Shown: positions 24,322 to 34,290, counted from the stretch's first letter. The stretch: 41,448 nt of DNA from an uncultured Colwellia sp. (GCA_913049915.1 CAJWZC010000026.1:1-41448); one strand, 5' to 3'. Made by a program: numbers and translations. Notes: generated by a model not told the origin, from the letters alone.

Positions 24322-25113
24322 ATGAACTCGATTGAACCTTGCTCTGTAAACAAAAAACCTATCGTAATAGCACAAATCACAGATAGTCATTTATTTTCAT
24401 CTCCAGATGGCCTACATCACGGGTATAACGTACTCGATAATCTTCGAGAGGTTTTACTGAGTGTTGGTAACAACGCCCAAATAGACTTCGTCGTTTTTAC
24501 TGGTGACTTAACTCAAGATCATACTGAGCAGTCTTACCAGAATTTTGTTGATTGTGTGCATGAATGCTCTATTACCGTGCCTATTTATTATTTGGCCGGC
24601 AATCATGATGAGCCTGAGCTATTGACAAAGTATTTTTCAGTGTCGCCATTTTTAGCAGATAAAGAAATCAACCTACCTCAATGGCAAGTTCAGCTCGTCG
24701 ATAGTAAAAGTGCGACACCAGCAGGTTACGTTACTGAAACAGCATTAGAAAAGTTAAAAAGTGCTATCCAGCCAAATAAAAATCAGTTACTTATGATGCA
24801 TCATCACCCTATTGATGTGGGATACTTTATTGATAAACATGGCTTACAAAATAAAGCTGATTTCTGGCAAGCGATAAAGGGTTATAATAATATAAAAGCT
24901 ATTGCTTGCGGCCATGTCCATAGTGCTATGCAGTTGACCCAAACACCAAACGAAAAAATTAAAGAACAATTAGTTTTATACACTTGTCCAGCTACATCAA
25001 TACAGTTTGACCCGAACGTTGATGGTGTTGCTGCTTTAGTGAAAGGGCCGGGATATAGAATTTTTTATTTACATGTCGATGGTCAATTAAGTACTGACGT
25101 TATAAAGTTATAA
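24322..25113 (+). CDS. cpdA: 3',5'-cyclic-AMP phosphodiesterase
   Basis: A 263-residue class III metallophosphoesterase. All the metal-binding motifs are present in order: ITDSHLF (DxH), FTGDLTQD (GDLTxD), LAGNHDE (GNHD), MMHHHP, and CGHVHS (GHxH). YYLAGNHDEPELL and TSIQFDPNVDG near the C-terminus are typical of CpdA. The enzyme hydrolyses cAMP and limits CRP-dependent transcription; two metal ions are expected. The gene follows yqiB closely, as in E. coli. Confidence 0.93.
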   Translation: MNSIEPCSVNKKPIVIAQITDSHLFSSPDGLHHGYNVLDNLREVLLSVGNNAQIDFVVFTGDLTQDHTEQSYQNFVDCVHECSITVPIYYLAGNHDEPELLTKYFSVSPFLADKEINLPQWQVQLVDSKSATPAGYVTETALEKLKSAIQPNKNQLLMMHHHPIDVGYFIDKHGLQNKADFWQAIKGYNNIKAIACGHVHSAMQLTQTPNEKIKEQLVLYTCPATSIQFDPNVDGVAALVKGPGYRIFYLHVDGQLSTDVIKL

Positions 25114-25233
25114 CAATTAGCACTAACATTACTTTAAAAAGTGAGCTTTTTATGGTTTTGTTGCCAAAATAGCACCGTTGTTTAACAACTAAAATTACTA
25201 ACGTAAATAAATAATAACTATAAAAGCTTACTA

Positions 25234-25857
25234 ATGAAAAAATACATTCTCTACATTCATGGTTTCAACTCTTCGCCGCTGTCATTAAAAGCAGAACAAA
25301 CCCGTAAATATTTAGCACAGTATTATCCATACGTCACATTCTTCTGCCCGCAATTGGCATCAACGCCCGCGAAAGCAATTATTCAATTAGAGCAACTTAT
25401 TGAAAAACATAGCTCAAAGGCAAATAACTCAAAGACAAACAGTTCAAATACACAATGGCATTTAATTGGTTCTTCATTAGGCGGCTATTTCTCTTGTTAT
25501 CTAGCAGAAAAATATAACTGCTCAGCGGTCTTGGTGAACCCAGCGATAAGGCCTTATGAATTATTGAATGACTATATTGGCGAGCAAGTTAATCCTTATA
25601 CCGAAGAAGTGTATCAAGTCACGGAAGATCATATCCAGCAGTTGCAAGCGATTGAGCAAAGGGCACCAACCATTGATGGTAAGGAAAAAAATAATTACCT
25701 AGTTATGGTACAAACGGGTGATGAAGTGTTAAATTACCAACAAGCTGTGGAAAAATATCAACATTGTCGATTAATAGTACAAGAGGGGGGAGATCATAGC
25801 TTTATCAACTTTGATAGTTGCTTACCTACCATCAGTGACTATTTTCAACTTGATTAA
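25234..25857 (+). CDS. yqiA: YqiA-type alpha/beta hydrolase (esterase)
   Basis: A 207-residue protein. YIHGFNSSPLSLKA carries the oxyanion-hole HGFxS motif. GSSLGGY contains the nucleophile Ser, TGDEVLNY a likely catalytic Asp, and GGDHSF the catalytic His: a complete triad. E. coli YqiA has esterase activity on short acyl-CoA-like and ester substrates; the natural substrate is not known. It has a 120-base gap from cpdA and 89 bases to parE, so parE may have its own promoter. A run of Ser/Asn/Lys (about residues 66-75) is a variable insertion. Confidence 0.9.
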   Translation: MKKYILYIHGFNSSPLSLKAEQTRKYLAQYYPYVTFFCPQLASTPAKAIIQLEQLIEKHSSKANNSKTNSSNTQWHLIGSSLGGYFSCYLAEKYNCSAVLVNPAIRPYELLNDYIGEQVNPYTEEVYQVTEDHIQQLQAIEQRAPTIDGKEKNNYLVMVQTGDEVLNYQQAVEKYQHCRLIVQEGGDHSFINFDSCLPTISDYFQLD

Positions 25858-25946
25858 ATATATCAAATCTACTCTGTTTTATAAGCTGTCGCACATATTA
25901 ATAAATAATACTTAGACCTTTTAACCACGATTAAATTGAGTTTCAA

Positions 25947-27833
25947 ATGACTGACCAATACAACTCCGATTCTATTGAAGTACTTAGTGGCTTAGAACCC
26001 GTTCGTCGCCGTCCGGGTATGTATACTGATACCACTCGACCAAACCATTTAGGTCAAGAGGTCATTGATAACTCTGTTGATGAGGCACTTGCCGGTCATG
26101 CACAAAATATTAGTGTTATTTTATATGCCGATCAATCACTTGAAATTATCGATGATGGCCGTGGTATGCCTACTGATATTCATCCTGAAGAGGGCGTGTC
26201 AGGTGTTGAACTTATCTTTTGTAAGTTGCATGCGGGTGGTAAATTTTCAAATAAAAGCTACCAATTTTCAGGTGGTTTACATGGTGTTGGTATTTCTGTC
26301 GTTAATGCTTTATCCACTCGTGTTGATGTCAGTATTAGACGAGACAGTAAAGTCTATGAAATGGCGTTTGAAAATGGCGATAAAGTTGAAGAACTACGAG
26401 AAACTGGCACGGTAGGAAAACGAAATACCGGCACCAGTGTTAAATTTTGGCCTGATGCTAGCTATTTTGATACCGCTAAATTTTCGGTACGCCATCTTAC
26501 GCATTTATTGAAAGCTAAAGCGGTATTATGCCCTGGTTTAACGCTAAAGTTTCACGATAAAATTGAAGATAAAAAATATGAGTGGTGTTATGAAGATGGC
26601 CTGGTTGATTATTTAAAAGAAGCGGTAAAAGGTTATGTATCATTACCAGAACAGCCTTTTGTCGGTAGTTTTTCCTCACAACTTGAAGCGGCTGATTGGG
26701 CTATTACTTGGTTACCGGAAGGTGGCGAAAGTATTGGTGAAAGTTACGTAAATTTAATTCCAACCATCTCTGGAGGTACCCATGTTAACGGTATGCGTCA
26801 AGGGCTACTTGAATCGATGCGAGAATTTTGTGAATTTCGAAATATAATACCGCGTGGCGTCAAATTAACCCATGATGACATATGGGATAAGTGTAGTTAT
26901 ATCTTATCTATCAAAATGCAAGACCCGCAATTTGCCGGACAAACCAAAGAGCGTTTATCATCACGTCAATGTGCTGCTTTTGTTACTGGTGTGGTCAAAG
27001 ATGCCTTTAGTTTATGGCTAAACGAGCACACAGATAAAGCTGAATTATTGGCAGACTTTTGTATCAACAACGCACAAAAACGTATGCGTGCTAGTAAAAA
27101 AGTAGTACGAAAGAAGATCACTCAAGGACCGGCTTTACCAGGTAAATTAACGGATTGTGGCAGTCAAGATTTAGCCCGAACCGAACTGTTTTTAGTGGAG
27201 GGTGACTCTGCTGGCGGTAGTGCTAAACAAGCAAGAGACCGAGAGTTTCAAGCTATTATGCCACTGCGCGGTAAAATCCTAAACACTTGGGAAGTCGACT
27301 CAGGTCAAATTCTTGCTTCACAAGAGGTACATGATATATCTGTCGCGTTAGGCATTGACCCAGATAGTGACGATTTATCTGAATTACGTTACGGAAAAAT
27401 TTGTATTTTAGCGGATGCCGATTCCGATGGCCTTCATATAGCGACCTTGTTATGTGCGTTATTTATGCAACACTTTTTACCGCTAGTAGAAGCGGGCCAT
27501 GTTTACGTTGCTATGCCGCCTTTATACCGTATTGATATAGGTAAAGAAGTGTTCTACGCATTAGACGAAGCTGAAAAAGACGGTATTTTAGATAGAATTG
27601 AAGCAGATAAAAAACGTGGTAAGGTAAACGTGCAGCGCTTTAAAGGCTTGGGTGAAATGAACCCACCACAATTGCGTGAAACAACCATGGATCCTAATAC
27701 ACGTCGATTAGTGCAGTTAACGATTGATGAGCACAGTGAAACCATGGAGCTTATGGATATGCTGTTATCTAAGAAGCGCAGTCCAGATAGGAAAATTTGG
27801 CTGCAAAGTAAGGGTGATATGGCGATTGTTTAA
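25947..27833 (+). CDS. parE: DNA topoisomerase IV subunit B
   Basis: A 628-residue protein, the usual ParE length. The GHKL ATPase motifs are present: NSVDEALAG, DDGRGMP and GGLHGVGISVVNALS. The TOPRIM domain has EGDSAGGSAKQARDREFQAI and DADSDGLHI, the metal-binding DxD. The C-terminal QRFKGLGEMNPPQL is the conserved tail. With ParC it decatenates daughter chromosomes. The length and the QARDREFQAI sequence distinguish it from GyrB, which carries a large insert. In E. coli parC lies a few genes away; here 8 kb of accessory DNA separates them. Confidence 0.96.
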   Translation: MTDQYNSDSIEVLSGLEPVRRRPGMYTDTTRPNHLGQEVIDNSVDEALAGHAQNISVILYADQSLEIIDDGRGMPTDIHPEEGVSGVELIFCKLHAGGKFSNKSYQFSGGLHGVGISVVNALSTRVDVSIRRDSKVYEMAFENGDKVEELRETGTVGKRNTGTSVKFWPDASYFDTAKFSVRHLTHLLKAKAVLCPGLTLKFHDKIEDKKYEWCYEDGLVDYLKEAVKGYVSLPEQPFVGSFSSQLEAADWAITWLPEGGESIGESYVNLIPTISGGTHVNGMRQGLLESMREFCEFRNIIPRGVKLTHDDIWDKCSYILSIKMQDPQFAGQTKERLSSRQCAAFVTGVVKDAFSLWLNEHTDKAELLADFCINNAQKRMRASKKVVRKKITQGPALPGKLTDCGSQDLARTELFLVEGDSAGGSAKQARDREFQAIMPLRGKILNTWEVDSGQILASQEVHDISVALGIDPDSDDLSELRYGKICILADADSDGLHIATLLCALFMQHFLPLVEAGHVYVAMPPLYRIDIGKEVFYALDEAEKDGILDRIEADKKRGKVNVQRFKGLGEMNPPQLRETTMDPNTRRLVQLTIDEHSETMELMDMLLSKKRSPDRKIWLQSKGDMAIV

Positions 27834-27885
27834 TTTGTTTTCTTAATATGAACGGGTAATAGGTAGAGTAATTTACGCTTACTTT

Positions 27886-28152
27886 TATACCCGTTCCTCT
27901 TGAAGGTGCAGGTTTTAGCTGGAATTATAAACGTCTTTAGGCAAGGCATTGATTGAAGAGAATAGTTATTCTATTGTCGAAATCAATAACGCAGTAGAAA
28001 GCGTTTATAAACTAGTCCTTTGGGGAAGTCTGAGCAAAACATGCTCGTCGTTACATTTGTTTTTAAGGGAGTGACCCTTAACAAAAATATGTGTCTTGGT
28101 TATGATTCGCTCAGGTTTCCTGAAACGAGCATCTTTAGGTGGAGCGGGTATA
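27886..28152. repeat. MITE-like element with terminal inverted repeats
   Basis: The region between parE and the DUF3302 gene starts TATACCCGTTCC and ends GGAGCGGGTATA. Aligning the left end with the complement of the right end matches about 25 of the first 33 positions, so the termini are inverted repeats. Internal pairs include TTATAAACG (27925-27933) with CGTTTATAA (28002-28010), and TAAGGG with CCCTTA (28064-28080). There is no reading frame of note. TA flanks each end, consistent with a TA target duplication, though this cannot be proven here. A shorter relative lies at 22942-22988. Confidence 0.6.
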
Positions 28153-28185
28153 TAACAAAAACAACATAAAAAATAGGGACGTAAA

Positions 28186-28572
28186 ATGAGTGCAGAACAG
28201 ATTCCTGGATATTTAGCTGGTGCTAATAGTGATCCTTTAATGGTCGTCATGGCTATTATTCTTATCGTGTTAGTTTTATTAGCAGGTGTTTTTTACTTTA
28301 AATTACATGCGATACCTGAGCATCTTGCCCACGGTAAAAATCATACCCAAATACAACTGATCACAATCTTAACTATTTTAGCCTTGTTTACCCATAATAA
28401 TATTTTTTGGGTGGCGGCATTAGTGTTAGCTGTTGTTGAATTACCTGATTTTTTAGCACCGTTAAAATCTATCGCCAAGTCTTTAGAAATTATAGCGGCA
28501 AATAAGCAAGAAAAAGTACAGGTAAATACTGTAGATCAAGAAGAGATTATTAAGGGAAATAACGAATGTTAG
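28186..28572 (+). CDS. DUF3302-like small inner-membrane protein
   Basis: A 128-residue protein with two hydrophobic helices (about residues 18-38 and 60-88) joined by LHAIPEHLAHGKNHTQIQL. The pattern LHxIPxxxAxxxxH followed by LFT is that of DUF3302 (E. coli YiaW/YibI). In E. coli these genes are paired with an HlyD-like membrane-fusion gene (YiaV/YibH), as here: the stop overlaps the next start by a few bases, so the two are translationally coupled. The function is unknown, presumably in export across the inner membrane. The family assignment is moderate. Confidence 0.65.
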   Translation: MSAEQIPGYLAGANSDPLMVVMAIILIVLVLLAGVFYFKLHAIPEHLAHGKNHTQIQLITILTILALFTHNNIFWVAALVLAVVELPDFLAPLKSIAKSLEIIAANKQEKVQVNTVDQEEIIKGNNEC

Positions 28573-29807
28573 AAATTCTACTTTGTTCTCTTATCACTAT
28601 TTTACCAGATTATTTATTCCGAAAATATCGTCAAGGTAAAGTCTGGGGGAAAGAAATTACTTTTTTTAGCGTGTGGTATGAATTGCGATGGGGTATCTCA
28701 GCCTGTGCTGTTTTATCGATTTCATTAGTCACGTTAATTTTTTATTACCACCCATCAACTACCAATGCAGCACCACTATTTAGAACGGTCTCTATCATGC
28801 CAGAAAAGAGTGGTAGAGTTGAGAGTGTTTTTGTGAAAAATCATCAGGAAATTAAAGCAGGTACTGCTATTTTTAGCATGTATGATGAATTTCAGATAGT
28901 AGCTATTGAGCAAGCAGAAGCACAAGTTAAGCAAGTTGAAGCTGAATTTTCTACTGCTTACGCACAACTAGCGGTAGCTACAAGTAATGTCGAAAAATCG
29001 AAAAGTGCTTATATGCGTTCGAAGAATGAATATGATCGTAAGAAGGCGTTATCACTCAAAGGCATAAATATTATTAGTGAAAGCGAAGTACAAAAAATAG
29101 CTGATACTGTGGCGATGAATAAAGCGGGCTTATCCGCCTCTTTAGCGAATAAAACGTCAGCGCAAGCCGTAATCGATAATGTTTTGCCAGCTAAAAAAGC
29201 GAGTGCTATTAAAGCTTTAGATAAAGCCTTAGTTGATGAAGATAAACGTACCGTCTATGCCCATATTGATGGTCAATTGCAGCAGTTTTCTCTGCAGTCA
29301 GGAGATTTTGTCAACCCGATGATTCGTACTGCTGGTATAATAGTTCCTTCCTCTGGAGAGGCTTCTGGAAAGGAGGCTGTTCAAGCTGGCTTTAACCAGT
29401 TAGCAGCAAGTGTTATTAAAGTAGGTTCTTTTGCTGAAATTACCTGTTTATCTAAACCGTTCACCATTATCCCGATGAAAGTAGCGAGTATTCAAAGTGT
29501 TATTGCAACAGGTCAGATTCGAACTAATGAAGCCTTGTTAGATGTTCAAGACCTCGTAAAGCCAGGTACGTTAACAGTAAAGTTGGTACCACTTTATGAA
29601 GGTGGTCTTGATGGCGTTATTCCAGGAACAAAATGTATTGCTAATGCATACAGCTACCATCATGAATTAATTGCTAGCGGAATGCTCAGTACTACGGAGA
29701 GTCTTTATTTACACATAGTTGACACGGTAGGTGTTGTTCATGCCATTATCCTGCGTATACAAGCGTTGTTACTACCGGTTAAAGTACTAGTATTTTCAGG
29801 GCATTAA
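28566..29807 (+). CDS. HlyD-family membrane-fusion protein (YiaV/YibH-like)
   Basis: A 413-residue protein. The N-terminal LPDYLFRKYRQGKVWGKEIT and FFSVWYELRWGI is the conserved start of the HlyD proteins paired with DUF3302, followed by a transmembrane helix (about residues 40-60). The biotinyl-lipoyl-like half-motif GRVESVFVKNHQEIKAGTAI then appears, a coiled-coil hairpin (about residues 115-205), and the returning half YAHIDGQLQQFSLQSGDFV. This is the usual order of membrane-fusion proteins, which bridge an inner-membrane pump to an outer channel. No ABC or MFS pump gene is directly adjacent. A near-consensus ribosome-binding site AAGGGA lies 8 bases before the ATG. Confidence 0.82.
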   Translation: MLEILLCSLITILPDYLFRKYRQGKVWGKEITFFSVWYELRWGISACAVLSISLVTLIFYYHPSTTNAAPLFRTVSIMPEKSGRVESVFVKNHQEIKAGTAIFSMYDEFQIVAIEQAEAQVKQVEAEFSTAYAQLAVATSNVEKSKSAYMRSKNEYDRKKALSLKGINIISESEVQKIADTVAMNKAGLSASLANKTSAQAVIDNVLPAKKASAIKALDKALVDEDKRTVYAHIDGQLQQFSLQSGDFVNPMIRTAGIIVPSSGEASGKEAVQAGFNQLAASVIKVGSFAEITCLSKPFTIIPMKVASIQSVIATGQIRTNEALLDVQDLVKPGTLTVKLVPLYEGGLDGVIPGTKCIANAYSYHHELIASGMLSTTESLYLHIVDTVGVVHAIILRIQALLLPVKVLVFSGH

Positions 29808-29873
29808 GCACATAAGTTACTGTGATCAATGCTTGTCATTTAGATGTCACAAAGTGGTAATATAGTTAATTTG

Positions 29874-29900
29874 AAAAATCCTCTTTTTTAGAGGATTTTT
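29874..29900 (+). terminator. Intrinsic terminator upstream of the GAPDH gene
   Basis: AAAAATCCTC and GAGGATTTTT form a perfect 10-bp stem with a seven-base loop. It probably ends the HlyD transcript. It overlaps the far-upstream ATG at 29902, which argues against that start. TATAAT, a perfect -10 sequence, follows at 29908-29913. Confidence 0.75.
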
Positions 29901-29967
29901 TATGTCTTATAATATGAATTCAATTGAAGTCTTAACACTAACAACAGATGAAATAAGAGTTAATAAA

Positions 29968-31053
29968 ATGACAATTAAAGTAGGTATAAACGGCTTTGGT
30001 CGTATTGGAAGATTAATTTTACGGGCTGCATGGCATTGGCCAGGAGTGAAGTTTGTGCAAATTAATGACCCTGCAGGTGATGCGCCAACGCTGGCGCATT
30101 TACTTAACTTTGACTCTATTCATGGTCGTTGGCAATATGAGGCAACAGCTGAAAATAAACTTATGCATATTGATGGTAGTAGGTTAACGGTAAGCCAAAA
30201 TGGTGATATAGCAGCAACAGATTGGTCTGGATGCGACCTTGTTATTGAAGCATCTGGTGTTATGCGTGATAAAGAAAAGTTACAAGCTTACTTTACTCAA
30301 GGTGTTCAAAAGGTACTTGTTACTGCACCAATGAAGTTAGCCGGTGATGATTCGGATAGTGACATGGTGAATATCGTCATGGGTGTTAATCAGCACTTAT
30401 ATCAAGTTGATGAGCATAGTATTGTTACTGCCGCTTCATGTACAACTAACTGTTTGGCGCCAGTTGTTAAAGTATTGCAAGAGTCGGTAGGTATTAAACA
30501 TGGCAGCATGACCACCATTCACGATATTACTAACACCCAAACCATATTAGATGCTCCACATAAAGATTTACGCCGAGCACGTGCTTGTGGTCTGTCTTTA
30601 ATTCCAACGACTACCGGCTCAGCTAAAGCGATTACTGATATATTCCCTGAATTAATAGGAAAATTAAACGGTCATGCGGTTAGAGTGCCACTGGCAAACG
30701 CCTCATTAACTGACTGTGTTTTTGAAATGCAGCGAGATGTCACTATTGAAGAAATCAATCAGTTAATGTCTGATGCCGCTGAAGGTGAACTCAAGGGGAT
30801 TTTGGGCTATGAAACTAAGCCTTTAGTATCGGTTGATTATAAAACAGATGCTAGATCCTGTGTTGTTGATGCACTATCGACCATGGTGATTAATGGCAGC
30901 CAACTAAAAATGTATTTATGGTATGACAATGAATGGGGTTATGCGAATCGTACCGCTGAGCTGATGACCTTAATAGCAAATAGTTTAAGTAGTAAAGCCG
31001 GGTCGAGTATTTCCAATGGCTGCATTGTTGAAGCTAAGCTTAACGAGTTATAG
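29968..31053 (+). CDS. ArsJ-associated glyceraldehyde-3-phosphate dehydrogenase
   Basis: I choose the ATG at 29968 because [20 protein letters not shown] is the family N-terminus; the ATG at 29902 lies just after a terminator and before a TATAAT box. The protein has 361 residues. The NAD-binding GxGxxGR is intact, and [11 protein letters not shown] carries the catalytic Cys158. The typical C-terminal [11 protein letters not shown] is present. It is followed, with coding overlap, by arsJ. In Pseudomonas aeruginosa such a GAPDH makes 1-arseno-3-phosphoglycerate from arsenate, which ArsJ exports; that activity is inferred here. There is no nearby glycolytic gene, so this is unlikely to be the main gapA. 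Confidence 0.85.
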   Translation: MTIKVGINGFGRIGRLILRAAWHWPGVKFVQINDPAGDAPTLAHLLNFDSIHGRWQYEATAENKLMHIDGSRLTVSQNGDIAATDWSGCDLVIEASGVMRDKEKLQAYFTQGVQKVLVTAPMKLAGDDSDSDMVNIVMGVNQHLYQVDEHSIVTAASCTTNCLAPVVKVLQESVGIKHGSMTTIHDITNTQTILDAPHKDLRRARACGLSLIPTTTGSAKAITDIFPELIGKLNGHAVRVPLANASLTDCVFEMQRDVTIEEINQLMSDAAEGELKGILGYETKPLVSVDYKTDARSCVVDALSTMVINGSQLKMYLWYDNEWGYANRTAELMTLIANSLSSKAGSSISNGCIVEAKLNEL

Positions 31054-32275
31054 TTTGGCTTCATTTAGTTCACTATCGCAATCAGTAAAAAAATACAGTG
31101 CAATCACCGCTAACTATTGGGCATTTACCCTAACAGATGGCGCATTGCGCATGTTGGTGTTGTTGTATTTTTATCAGTTAGGTTATAGCCCTTTTGCGTT
31201 AGCGACATTATTCATTCTTTATGAAGTCTTTGGTGTCATCACAAATCTTGTTGGTGGTTGGCTTGGTGCTCGTATTGGTTTAAACAAAACCATGTTAATT
31301 GGTACCGCTATCCAGGTTTCAGCCCTGTTGATGTTAGCGCTACCAAGTGAATACTTAAGTGTTGCTTATGTCATGTTTGCTCAAGCATTGTCGGGTATTG
31401 CTAAAGATCTTAACAAAATGAGTGCTAAGTCGAGTATTAAGTTACTGGTAAATAAAGTAAATAGTGAAGAGTCAGACAACAAACTATTCAAATGGGTAGC
31501 TTTACTCACGGGTTCAAAAAATACGTTGAAAGGTGTTGGTTTTTTTCTTGGTGGCTTGTTACTGACTACTTTTGGCTTTCAATTATCAGTACTATTGATG
31601 GCCATTGCATTAGTCATTGTTGCTTTGAGTGCTTTTCCTATGTTACGTGGTGATATCGGTAAAACAAGTTACAAAGCCAAATTTAGTCAGTTATTTTCAA
31701 AAAACACATCATTAAATTATTTATCCGCGGCGCGTCTGTGCCTGTTTGCTGGTCGTGATGTCTGGTTTGTCATTGCTTTACCTGTATATTTGGCAAGTCA
31801 ATTACAGTGGCAACATCAAGCAATAGGTACTTTTCTCGCTTGTTGGATTATCTTTTATGGCATCATTCAAGCGAATGCACCAAGAATACTCAGACTTCTT
31901 AGCGCTAGTGAAAAAAACACCTCACATCAGCAAGTTATACTCTGGTCAGTATTACTTGCGCAGGTGACTTTAATTCTATGTCTCGCTATCTACCTTTTTC
32001 CGCAAAATAATGAAATACTGATTATCGGCCTTTTTATATTCGGTACTGTTTTTGCGATGAATTCATCACTGCATAGTTATCTTATTGTAGCCCTTGCTAG
32101 GGATGAAGGTGTTTCTATGGATGTTGGCTTTTATTATATGGCTAATGCCATGGGGCGATTACTTGGTACTGTACTATCAGGACTAATTTATCAGCAAGTC
32201 GGTTTACTCGCCTGTATATCTTTTGCCTTCATATTCACTTTACTAGCCAGTTATTTTGTTCGAAAAATGGCATGA
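31016..32275 (+). CDS. arsJ: ArsJ-type major-facilitator efflux protein
   Basis: A 419-residue protein with about 12 membrane helices. The ATG at 31016 lies inside the GAPDH gene; an in-frame TTG at 31055, giving a start [10 protein letters not shown], is also possible. The stretches [59 protein letters not shown] and [20 protein letters not shown] match ArsJ closely. ArsJ exports the unstable arsenate-phosphoglycerate made by the partner GAPDH, conferring arsenate resistance. The overlap with the GAPDH gene implies coupling. No arsR or arsC is seen in the window. Confidence 0.88.
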   Translation: MAALLKLSLTSYSLASFSSLSQSVKKYSAITANYWAFTLTDGALRMLVLLYFYQLGYSPFALATLFILYEVFGVITNLVGGWLGARIGLNKTMLIGTAIQVSALLMLALPSEYLSVAYVMFAQALSGIAKDLNKMSAKSSIKLLVNKVNSEESDNKLFKWVALLTGSKNTLKGVGFFLGGLLLTTFGFQLSVLLMAIALVIVALSAFPMLRGDIGKTSYKAKFSQLFSKNTSLNYLSAARLCLFAGRDVWFVIALPVYLASQLQWQHQAIGTFLACWIIFYGIIQANAPRILRLLSASEKNTSHQQVILWSVLLAQVTLILCLAIYLFPQNNEILIIGLFIFGTVFAMNSSLHSYLIVALARDEGVSMDVGFYYMANAMGRLLGTVLSGLIYQQVGLLACISFAFIFTLLASYFVRKMA

Positions 32276-32373
32276 ATAAGTAAATATTACGGTTTAACTC
32301 TCAGGTAAAATAGTTTTATACTGCCTTAATCAAATTTTCGTAAATACTGAGCTGCTTATTAAGGAATTACTGT

Positions 32374-34290
32374 TTGTTATGCTTTATTAAAAAAAACTCT
32401 CAAGCGATCAAAGTCTTTATTACTATTGCCTTTCTACTATTACCAATGCTTAATGTTGCTCAAGAAATAGTCGACCTGAAACAGTTTAACCGTGTGGCAG
32501 AACAGGTCAAAGAACTTAAAAAAACTGATTTAGCCCTCTCTCTCAAACAACTTACTATTTATGAAAACCGTCTTAATGCGCTAACTATCGAACAAAACTT
32601 ACTTTATTTTAAGTTACTCACTGAGATATATCTTGATAAAAATAAATATAGCATAGCTAAAAAAACGGCTGATCAAGGACTCAGTATAGCGAGAAGACTT
32701 GCCAGTCCAAGTATAATTATTAGCGAATTATTATACTTAAAAGGTTTTGCTCTCGAGAGTTTAGGGGATATTAGCCAGGCCACAAAAGAATACAAAAAGG
32801 GCTTGGAAGTTGCAGAGTCTTTGCACAATAAAATACAAGTTGCTTCAGGCCTTATTAACTTAGGCGCGATTGCTTATCTTACCGATGACTTAAAACGTTC
32901 TTTAGTTTTACTTAATGATGCCTATAAAATTGCTCGACAAACCGATGATGAAGAGCTTAAAGGTACTGTCAATACTGAATTAGGCATTGTCTATTCACAT
33001 CTACTACAAGATGAACAATCAATGGACTATTATCAGCAATCGTATTTGCATTTTAAAAAAGCTGGTATGTTATTAGCCGCACATAACAGCCTAAATAACA
33101 TTGCCAATACCCATATCTATAATAAGGATTATCAGCAAGCGATAGCCGTATTTGAAACCATCATTGCAGAGTCAAATAAAGACACCCCAAGTGACAATAT
33201 GTTTACTGTTTATTCAGGTCTGTCTTGGGCACACTTAACCAAACCTGAGAGTAATCCCGATATTGCCTATCAATATTTATTGATGGCCAAGCAGCATTTA
33301 CAGTTTACTGAAAAACTCGATTTTCACTTACAGTTTTATTTTGATGAAGCTAATGTTTTATATGATTTAGATCGCTTTGATGAAGTATTAGTAAGTATAG
33401 CGCGTATTGAAAAAATACTTACTAATCAACAGGATATGCCTCTGATAAAAAAGAAGAATTATACCAGTATCATCAACCTAAAAGCGGCTGTTTTTTATAA
33501 AAAAGGCCTATTTCAGCAAGCTTATGAAACAAAGTCTAGAGTGATTTTTTTAACAAATAAGTTATATGAAAATGAAGATAACCGTTCTATTACGCAAGTT
33601 CGCCTTAGGCTTGAAGCAGAAAAAGCAGATAGAGAAAGTGAGCTATTAAACAATCAACAAGTGCGGCATGAAGACAATTTTCAGCAAGCAAATTTAGAAA
33701 ACAAAGAGCAACGTTTTTACCTCATTATTAGTGCTCTAGTCACTTTAGCTTTTGCTTGGGTTTTGGTGAAATTAATTCAAAATCAGCGCCAGCTTAAAAT
33801 TGCCTCCAGCATTGATATACTGACTGGAGCGGTCAATAGACGTAGTTTAATGATCAAATCTCAAGAGGCTTTTAAGTTTGCACAGGTAAGGCAACTTCCT
33901 TTGAGCATATTGATGATAGATGTCGATCGCTTTAAAAATATTAATGATAGGTTAGGTCATAATGCCGGCGATAAAGTATTAGCGCAAGTGTCTTATCTTG
34001 GCGCTAATATGATACGAAAAAGTGATGTTTTTGGTCGCTTTGGCGGTGAAGAGTTTATGGTTTGTTTACCGAAGACTACGATAATATCGGCACTAGAAAT
34101 TAGTGAGCGTATTCGTATGAGTATTGATGAATATACATGGCAGTTTAGCAAGGTGGATAACCTTAATATTAGTGTCAGTATTGGTGTAGCGACCTTAGAT
34201 CATGATAACGATTTAAGTAGCTTGATAAAAAGAGCTGATGAGCAGCTTTATCAAGCAAAAGCATCAGGAAGAAATAAGGTGTGTGGCTAA
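32374..34290 (+). CDS. TPR-containing membrane diguanylate cyclase
   Basis: The start is a TTG at 32374, with AAGGA 8 bases upstream; no in-frame ATG is close. The 638-residue protein has a signal sequence (about residues 10-28), then five or so tetratricopeptide-like helix pairs (e.g. YLKGFALESLGDISQATKEY) in the periplasm, a transmembrane helix near residues 450-470, and a C-terminal GGDEF domain. The signature is GGEEF (residues 557-561), and RKSD five residues before it is the product-inhibition I-site. It should make c-di-GMP, sensing something via its TPR region. The next gene encodes a second cyclase, overlapping by one base. Confidence 0.88.
   Translation: MLCFIKKNSQAIKVFITIAFLLLPMLNVAQEIVDLKQFNRVAEQVKELKKTDLALSLKQLTIYENRLNALTIEQNLLYFKLLTEIYLDKNKYSIAKKTADQGLSIARRLASPSIIISELLYLKGFALESLGDISQATKEYKKGLEVAESLHNKIQVASGLINLGAIAYLTDDLKRSLVLLNDAYKIARQTDDEELKGTVNTELGIVYSHLLQDEQSMDYYQQSYLHFKKAGMLLAAHNSLNNIANTHIYNKDYQQAIAVFETIIAESNKDTPSDNMFTVYSGLSWAHLTKPESNPDIAYQYLLMAKQHLQFTEKLDFHLQFYFDEANVLYDLDRFDEVLVSIARIEKILTNQQDMPLIKKKNYTSIINLKAAVFYKKGLFQQAYETKSRVIFLTNKLYENEDNRSITQVRLRLEAEKADRESELLNNQQVRHEDNFQQANLENKEQRFYLIISALVTLAFAWVLVKLIQNQRQLKIASSIDILTGAVNRRSLMIKSQEAFKFAQVRQLPLSILMIDVDRFKNINDRLGHNAGDKVLAQVSYLGANMIRKSDVFGRFGGEEFMVCLPKTTIISALEISERIRMSIDEYTWQFSKVDNLNISVSIGVATLDHDNDLSSLIKRADEQLYQAKASGRNKVCG

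Noticed and set aside
28005-28250. 81-codon minus-strand frame over the MITE-like element
   Set aside because: It overlaps the repeat and the DUF3302 gene start and shows no family features.
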